A DNA stretch of 64,000 nt, taken from Phlebiopsis flavidoalba (taxonomy: Eukaryota > Basidiomycota > Agaricomycetes > Polyporales > Phanerochaetaceae). The DNA lies in NCBI GenBank assembly GCA_035772785.1, contig JAOCPU010000003.1, positions 62,001 to 126,000 on the forward strand, given 5' to 3'. Positions 57,408 to 64,000 of the stretch are shown in pieces. The notes under the pieces were generated by a model, which was not told the origin of the DNA, searched no databases, and saw only the letters and a list, made by a program, of their open reading frames with translations. Position 1 is the first letter of the stretch; each line of letters starts with the position of its first letter. The position numbers were made by a program, and so were the translations under genes.

Positions 57408-59403
57408 CTAGTCTCTGCCCTCCGTCGCGCCGCTCATCTCCTCGTCGCCCTCGCGCTCGCCGACCTCCTCGAGCACGCCCTGAAAGCCTAAAAAGTGCGC
57501 CTCGTCCGCGCGCGGCGCCGTGTCCGCGCTCGCGAACGCCGCGCGGAAGAGGATGCGGGGATGCACAGCAGCAGCGCGGTCAGCGCCGTGTGGCTCGGAC
57601 CCTCCTGCGCGGGCCGCGGGTAGCTCAGCAGCGTCGAGCGGCGCGGGCGGCGGCGGGCGCGTTTCGTCGGGGTCTGCCACGGGGTGCGGGAAGGCCCGCG
57701 TGCGGGAGCGTGACGAGGTCGTCTTGCGTTAGGGGTGCCGGGGGGAGCGGCTGGACGGCGGGGAGGTGCGTGAGGACGTTGCCCCCGGATGTGCGCCCTT
57801 GTCGAGTGGTGAGGTTGCGAGCAGTTGGCCCAGGAGCAGGTGATTTTGGGCTCGGCGTTCGTGTCGATGTGTTCCTCCAGTATGTGCTCGTAGAGCTTCG
57901 CTTGTCGAGGGAAACGCCCCTTTTGGAGCACTGCGACTGGTCCCCAGCGGCACTTGAAGCGGTCGAGTGCGCGGCAGCATCCTTTTTCCGGTCTACACCG
58001 CGCACGACAAACTTGGGCGGTGTCTCGGGCAGGACCATGGCTTGTGCGGATGGAAAGACGGAAGTCACGCTTTTGATAACCTCAGAGGCAGGCAGAGCAA
58101 AGTACCGGTCCTGGTACGGCAAAAAGACTTCTTTGTACATGTTGTAGAATGCGACTTGTCGTGAGCTCGTGGTCGGCGTTGAACCTCGAACATCGTTTTC
58201 ATCCTACATGCATTTAGCCAAAAAAACTCGTATGTAGAAGGATGAGACGCACCATTCGTAACATCGCTGTGGCTCAGCCATGGGCAACAGCCGTTCAAAC
58301 TCTTCCCGCGTGAGCTCGTGGTCCCTGTCCCCCTCCACCTGCGCCGGAACCGTCTGTGGTCGCTCGCCAATCTCCACATTCACAACCTCTTCCTCCTGCT
58401 GCGTCAACATGACGAGGACAAGCATCTTGAGCGTCGCCGAGAGCTCCTTGCCCTTGAGAAACGCCTTGGTCATCGGCGCATACGACAAGTGCGTGTACAG
58501 ATAGTTGACGCTCGCGTCCAAGAGGTCCGCGTCGCCGAGCAGCGGAGAGTTAGCGTATGGCCGCCGCGAGCGCAGGACTGTCCGCGGTAATATGCCCCAC
58601 ATTCGGCTTATGGTTCGAAAAGAGCGAGTGCAGCGTGTTCAGGCTCGCGACGACGAGCGACCGGTTCTTCGACTCGCCCGCGAGCGCAAGCAGCGGCGGG
58701 ATCGGATTCGCATACTCGGGCCCATTCGGCGGCGGCAGAATCGACGTGCTCAGCGATCGCCTGGAGCAGCTCAATCACATCGAGCAGGAACTCGACGTGC
58801 GCGTCGCTCTCCGGGCGCAGTGCCGGTGTCAAGCGCGAGCAGCACGAGCTCCTGCGTCGCGCGCCGCGTCGCGAGCTCCTGCGCGTTTCAGCGGGTGCAG
58901 GCGCCGCGTTGCGCAGCACAAACATCGCGCCGAGCGCGTGCGCGCGGTACCGCGCGAGTGTCCGGCGGGAGCGCGAACAGCGTCGTGCGCGCGCCGCGAG
59001 CCCCGCCAGAGCCCCCGCGCCGCCTGGCGCGCGCGCGTACCACAGCGGCCACTCGAACAGCGCCTCGATCAAGCCCGCATGCAGCGCGCGCAGCTGGAAC
59101 TGCTCGTTGGCGCTGATGCGGGCACAGGCGGCTCAGGGCCCACGATATCTCGGAGTCGATGCACGGACACGAGCGCGAGCACCATGCGGTTGTTGGGGCT
59201 TGGTTCGGTGTAAGCCAGCCTAGTGGGGCGCGGTCGTATTCAGGGGCGGGGAGCGGCGGGGAGCGTGCGGCGGACTCACGCTCATAGTCGTCGACGGTTA
59301 TGGGGCGGGGGCGGGGGCAAGGGGTTACGCCTTGTCTTGAGCTGCTTGCGCGTTGCAGAGGCGTCGCTGTGCGTGTTGGGTTCGTCTGGAATATCGTGCT
59401 CAT
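57408..59403 (-). CDS. RSC9: RSC9/ARID2-like chromatin remodeler subunit with RFX-type/C2H2 region
   Basis: Predicted subunit of an RSC/PBAF-type SWI/SNF remodeler. From ATG 59,403 (MSTIFQTNPTRTATPLQ) comes a Pro/Arg-rich leader with ITVDDYERESAARSPPLP (near 59,300-59,250), then an armadillo-like helical region. That region has ALFEWPLWYARAPGGAG near 59,065, FLLDVIELLQAIAEHVDS near 58,790 and NSPLLGDADLLDASVNYLYT near 58,550-58,490. The region HELTREEFERLLPMAEPQRC (58,320-58,260) and YEWC leads to MYKEVFLPYQDRYFALPASE (58,140-58,080) and KFVVRGVDRKKDA. A C2H2-like segment follows (LYEHILEEH, then CSWANC; about 57,895-57,825). The end is ILFRAAFASADTAPRADEAH and GATEGRD, with its stop at 57,408. 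No N-terminal ARID domain was found. Frame breaks occur. Confidence 0.72.
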
Positions 59404-59548
59404 GTCGGAGAGGGGGAGGGAGGAGGTGGTGGCGAGACCGCCAGAGGTCGTGCACGGAGTCCGAGGACAAGACGTGCAGGACTTGGGTTCACGCGTAAAA
59501 GCGCGTCGAGGGACCCCGAACACCGACAAAGCGCTCAAACTCTGAACT

Positions 59549-61809
59549 TTAACAAAACAGCAATTGCGATTGAGAACTCGACGACGATAACAAAATACAA
59601 AAACAACTGTCTCTAGCACGACAACAATGGAGAGTCTTTTGAAAAAGTCCATGATTAGCCCTACGTCCATAAGTAGACCCACAGTCCATGGCAAACGCGC
59701 CTGAGAGCGTTTCCCAGCCAAAGCCCTCAGCCCAAGAACTCGTCAATGGCGTTGAGAGCCTCGGTCCAGATGTGAAGCCGGTCCCCACAACACCCTCGGA
59801 AACACTCGAACCCATTCGCGTCGTAACCCAGGCTGACCCCAGCTTGCCCACAAAACGTGTACCCAAACAGCAGCATCGCGCCGTGGCGCTGCCGCGAGCC
59901 CGTCGTGAGGTGTGCAGCTTCAACGCAGGGAACGCCGCGTGCTTGTACATCCCGTCGAGGGTTGCCGAGCAGCGACAGCCCAATGAGCGCGCCCTGACGG
60001 CGCCTTTTCGCGCGCTGCGCAGCGCAGCACCAGCTCGCGCGGCGCCGCGGGCGCAAAACGGGGGCTCGGCGGGACCCACGTGCCCTTCTCAGCGCTCGTC
60101 GTCCTAGAGAGGCGGGCCCACGCGCGCGGCCCGGGCGGCCGCGCTCCCTTGGCCATCGCGTGCGTGCGCGAGACGAGCAGCGGGGTGCTTCGCCGCGCGC
60201 GCGCTCTGCTCCTTCGCCTGGCGCGCGCGGTGCCAGAACGTCTGTGCGGCGCGCGCGCGGTCCGCGGGGAGGAACGTCGGGTAGAGGACGACGTTGAAGT
60301 AGCCGATCGCGAGGAACCAGTACGAGGCGCGCGGGCGGGCGGGGCACGGTGAACGACGGGCGGAGGTTGAGGGCCGAGTACATGAGCGCGGGGAGCGCGG
60401 GCGTGCCGTGCCCGAGGCGCGCCCAGGCGATGTTGCAGAGGCGAAGAGGGCGGCGGAGATGGAGACGCCGTGGGCCTTGCAGGCCTTGAGCATCGCCTTG
60501 GTGCGGGCCTCGGGGAAGGCGAGGGTGGGCACGACGGTGCGGCGCTCGGGGTCCCGGCGGCGCGGGAACGTGTGCCCCGCCCACGAGTTTCTGCTGCGGA
60601 CATCTCGAAGTCGGCGGTGGCGGCGGCGCTGCGCAGCCTGCTCCACTTGATGGGCATGTGTTCGCCTCCAGCGCGTCTGGCAGCACCGCGCACTGCCATT
60701 TAATGTATCAGCGTCATCCGGCCCGGGAGAGGCAGATCCCCACTTGCCTCGTTGTCCGTATTTCTGCCATCGTGCCGCCCATTCTGTTTCTTTTCACCAT
60801 CTCCTCCAGCTCGCCGTCTGCCATGCCGTTGCCCAAGCAGCCCAAACAGATCGTTGGCAAAACGTGTGCAGCGCCATCCCGTCGCCAATGAAATGTGTGG
60901 CGCAAATCAGCAGATCGAACTCGCACTGTGGGAGCCCCCGCGGCGGCGTTGAGACCTCAAGGGTCGGCAGGCCCTCGCCTGATGGCGATGGAGTCGGCGG
61001 GGGAGTCAGAAGCGCATCTTCCTCCGACTCGACATCGGCCTGCGAGACGATGAGATACGACAGACGGTCGTTGGAGAGCGTCCGGGGTCCGTTGAGGTAC
61101 GTGTCAATTAGCTCTGGCGACGGGTTCTCAGCACCATTGCAAATGCCCCCACCGCGCGCGGGACACACTCACCGTCCTTGCTTCTGCGCACGGTACTCTA
61201 GGTTCGCGTCTGCGTCCTTGAGGACGTCATCTGCATCCAGCGGGGCGCGGTAGCTGAGCCGCGTTATTCAGTCCGCGAGCTAGTCCGTGATGAGGCGAAA
61301 GGCAGCTCACATCACACGAAAGCGCACGTCGTCATAGTCGTGCATTGTGCACCGTCTGCGTTGCGAGCAGCGGGTGCTTGCCGCAGGCGCAAGGATGGGC
61401 CCACGCCGCCGAAGCCTGGCGCGGCTCACGAGGGGCTCCGGGGCCTTGAAACCCGAGAGATGCAAATACCTGCGCGGGGCGCGCGCCGCCGAATTCGAAG
61501 CGTCGGCGATCGCGTAGGCAGGCCAGCGATAGGCATGGAATGCACGTACATGTCGTTCACGCCTGTCTGCGCGAGGGTGCATGCGTAGTACGACAGCTCG
61601 GGGTGTCCCCCAATCTGGCGCTCGAAGCAGCGCCCAGTTGCACAGCGGGGACGCGAGGGCATCGTCGTAGGCGGCGTCAGGCAGGTACCGTGCCGTCGGA
61701 GCGCGCGGCAAGGGGACGGGAGCGCGGCGTTGTAGAGCTCCCGGGTGCGGCCCATGGTGCTGGCACGGTGTGTAGGGGGGGGGGGGCTCGGGACGTCAAG
61801 AGCAGTCAT
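59549..61809 (-). CDS. HxxxD-motif acyltransferase (condensation/AATase-like)
   Basis: CoA-dependent acyltransferase of the superfamily that includes alcohol acetyltransferases and condensation domains. From about 61,809 (or ATG 61,755, MGRTRELYNAALPSP) the N-terminal half is read in pieces. CALTLAQTGVNDMYV-type sequence is near 61,580-61,545. ELIDTYLNGPRTLSNDRLSY is at 61,108-61,050 and PQCEFDLLICATHFIGDGMA near 60,930-60,870. HFIGD is the catalytic HxxxD, followed by LHTFANDLFGLLG. The second half contains SWAGHTFPRRRDPERRTVVP (near 60,590-60,530) and SYWFLAIGYFNVVLYPTFLP (60,330-60,270). The end, GFGWETLSGAF, is near 59,730-59,695. The region is GC-rich with many frame changes. The substrate cannot be inferred. 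Confidence 0.65.
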
Positions 61810-62949
61810 CTGTGCGAGCTACCCCAGGCGACTTTAAGTCATGAAAGGCGAGACGCCGGCCGCGGAATAATAAATTGAAGGGTTTGGAGACGTGACATGG
61901 CGGTTACACCAAGCAGGGGGACCAATAAAACATCAGGCGGGGGGACGCAGGCGGTTCTCGAGGGCTCGCTCGCGTGCAGGTGGTGGCCGGCTGGGACATG
62001 CCGAGGGACAAACGACGGTCCCCGTGCGCGATCTGGCTAGTGCTGGATGGTCCGAGATGGGATAAAAAAGAACTGGAGCAGCTGTTGTAGAGAGGAGATA
62101 CAATCAAAAGAGGCGTCGGGCCAGCTGGCAGCGAAGAGGACGCTTACGCGCGGGGTTGCAGCTGGCCACGCGACCTCCGATCCCAACCAGGGGGGTGCCC
62201 TGGCGCACAACAGCGACCCGTCGCTCGCGCTACGCACCGTAGCCTCTTTGTGGTGCCCCTGTGCTATTCTCGATCCCCGTGCTAGGAGCGCAGGTCGCGT
62301 AGAAAAAACACGACGGTTCTTGTATTTTCTGCGGCGAAATTCAGGGGTGCAGAAAATCAAAAGTCCCCCGAACGGAAGTAAAAAACCGCCCCGAGATGAC
62401 CTAAAATCATACCCATGGTACAGGGCGTGCGGATCGGCCTGCTCGGTAGGGCCCAGTTCTTTGTTTAGATTTAATGTCAGTTCCTAGAAAAACCTCTTCG
62501 ATGCATGGAAGGCGCAAAAGGAAGAACGGCTTACCGACATCTGGACACGGAGCGGCGGCCACCTCGAGACTGTTTGTTTGTCGATATTCGTAAAGTAACC
62601 AGAAACTCAATACGCTATGGCTGCAATGCGGCGACGCGAACAACGTCAGCTGAGGCGTTGCTGATAGCAGTCTGCATGTTTCGCGCGTCGCGTATATCAG
62701 AAGACACTGCCGCGCGCGCGCGATATGGTCCGAGCAGCGCAATGAGATTCGACAGACAGCCATTCAAATAACATGGCACTGGCAGTCTGATTGTCCTTCG
62801 CGAGCACACCTGCACGCACCTATTGATCCACGCTTACACTCAAAGCAGTCATGTCAAGAACATGTACATAATGCGACCGTCTTACACAAGTCCGTAATTA
62901 AAAGCAAGCACCCTTTTAGCGACAGGTCTATGATCAGCACGATTTCAAT
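61810..62949. other. 1.1-kb intergenic region
   Basis: Upstream of the acyltransferase and downstream of the transporter gene. A poly-G run lies just outside at about 61,777-61,788. No domain or repeat was recognised in this interval. Confidence 0.4.
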
Positions 62950-64000
62950 GCATGCATGTTTCGTTATCGTATAGAGACACAGCGAGTCCGAGCGAGTCCT
63001 CCCATCCTTGTAGTACAGCCCAATCCTCCACCCAAAGTGCCGCGCTACTTCTCCGCGCGGCTCGACGCGCCGCTCGGACGCCGTGAGGCCGTGCTTCGCG
63101 AGCGCGCGCTCATCCCATGTCCTTCTCGAGGTCGACGGGATCCCGAGTGCGGGCACGGCCGGCCTCTGCTGTGCTGATTCGACGGACTTTACCCACGTAT
63201 CATGTACCCACAGTCGTTGCCCAGCACGCTACAATGATCAGGATGCGACACGTCGCGCGGTTGCTGTGCGGGACAGTGTGCTGAGCATGCTGAAGTTCAT
63301 GCGGAAGAGCGTTACAGAGCAAGGCACACAGTGCGGGGTGTCGTGATGAGCCAATAGTGCTCCCCGCGGAACTTACATCACTAGAACCTGGTGAGAAGGT
63401 CGTTGAAGAGCCACACGCCGAGAAGGGCTTGTGATGACAGAGCGCGCGGCCTGCTCCTGGGTGTGCGATAGAACGTCCACAGATTCGCGGGCCGCCACAG
63501 AGCCAAGGGAGCGGGAGGGTCCACTCCACCCCTCAGAAGAGGACGGAGGCCCCTCCCGAATGTGTGATGAGCACTGTCTCGACAGCTCGACGGCGGGAAG
63601 GGTACTCACTGCTGGAGAACATGTGGGTAATCGGACTCGTGACCCTTGATGCTGAGCAGGCCGGCGACACAGAGCAGGAACCCAAAGCAGGCCTGTGACG
63701 AAGCTGCCCCAGACGAACACTGCGCGCATCCCAGGCGGCGCTGCTCATCAGTTCACGCAGGACGCCGGCCTCGGCCCTGCACGAGAATAAAGGGCGCGAG
63801 GAAGAGCGCGGAGCCGAGGTTCTGCCAGTACGCGAGCTGGACGGTTCGAGTTGCTTGCGCCGCGCGGGAGCGACATCTTGATGAGCACCGCGTGCAGCGC
63901 GATGAAGAGCGACGAGAGCACGCCGTAGAGGATCGCGAGCCCGTTCGGCGCGGATCGCCCACTGGATCGACGCCAGCGTCTCGTGCGGCGCGACGCCGAG
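62950..64000 (-). CDS. Nucleotide-sugar / triose-phosphate-type transporter (partial at right edge)
   Basis: Golgi-type drug/metabolite superfamily carrier (SLC35/TPT-like, GDP-fucose transporter pattern). The right edge cuts off the N-terminal half. The visible part includes LAYWQNLGSALFLAPFILVQ (63,840-63,780) and SVFVWGSFVTGLLWVPALC (near 63,725-63,670). SIKVTSPITHMFSSA is near 63,655-63,610, the conserved KxTSPxTHxxSSAxR signature of this group. LGVWLFNDLLT is near 63,425-63,395 and IVACWATTVGTW near 63,240-63,205. A hydrophilic, Arg-rich tail runs to about 62,950. Two or three introns and some frame changes break it up. The exact sugar nucleotide carried cannot be told. Confidence 0.65.

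Noticed and set aside
57590..59213. Long plus-strand frames
   Set aside because: Antisense shadows of the RSC9-like gene, with composition dominated by Arg, Ala and Ser and no domains.
1..64000. tRNA and rRNA genes
   Set aside because: Scanning for a GGTTCGANTCC-type B box with a matching A box and for rRNA core sequences gave no convincing hit on either strand.

Overview
This window is nuclear DNA of a filamentous fungus, most likely an agaricomycete (mushroom-forming basidiomycete). The evidence is densely packed genes on both strands, many short GT-AG introns of roughly 50-70 bp, and a fungal gene set: a Zn(II)2Cys6 regulator, GH20 chitin enzyme, fungal Prm10/ThrE-like protein, TPR/F-box protein, ceramide glucosyltransferase and an R-type lectin. 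No species can be named from sequence alone, and no bacterial, organellar or viral gene was recognised.

Layout. 1-2.8 kb: beta-N-acetylhexosaminidase (GH20) running off the left edge. 4.3-9.0 kb: SNF2/RING helicase. 9.2-11.5 kb: ThrE/Prm10-like membrane protein. 12.3-14.4 kb: SAM methyltransferase, divergent from a GNL1-type GTPase (14.6-17.1 kb). 17.7-22.1 kb: Ser-rich single-pass surface protein and a membrane-anchored heparinase II/III-like protein. 22.6-24.1 kb: peroxisomal 3-ketoacyl-CoA thiolase. 24.6-28.4 kb: truncated TatD gene, SPRY protein and a ricin-B-fold lectin. 28.7-33.5 kb: TPR/F-box protein, ceramide glucosyltransferase and the ER-shaping protein Yop1. 33.7-34.3 kb: a non-coding element with two inverted 10-bp-phased arrays. 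34.6-43.1 kb: Zn cluster regulator, WDR75/Nan1 ribosome-biogenesis protein and ketopantoate reductase. 44.8-46.3 kb: aldo-keto reductase. 48.8-50.3 kb: multi-pass membrane protein. 50.7-53.6 kb: Sec61 gamma, divergent from a PPR-like mitochondrial protein. 53.8-59.4 kb: glycine decarboxylase P-protein and an RSC9-like remodeler subunit. 59.5-61.8 kb: HxxxD acyltransferase. 62.9-64 kb: nucleotide-sugar transporter running off the right edge.

Most genes are housekeeping and are not arranged as a pathway cluster. Almost every conserved gene carries one or more small reading-frame breaks that are not explained by introns. Where I could resolve them they are mostly single-base insertions, so I read them as probable uncorrected sequencing or assembly errors rather than mass pseudogenisation. 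For this reason each CDS is given as one outer span rather than as exons, and start and stop positions are best estimates. The most unusual structure is the pair of inverted arrays phased at 10 bp (33,691-34,280). The next most unusual are the missing internal block of the glycine decarboxylase gene and a three-copy 29-bp repeat carrying a Pumilio-like TGTAACAT motif downstream of the GNL1 gene.
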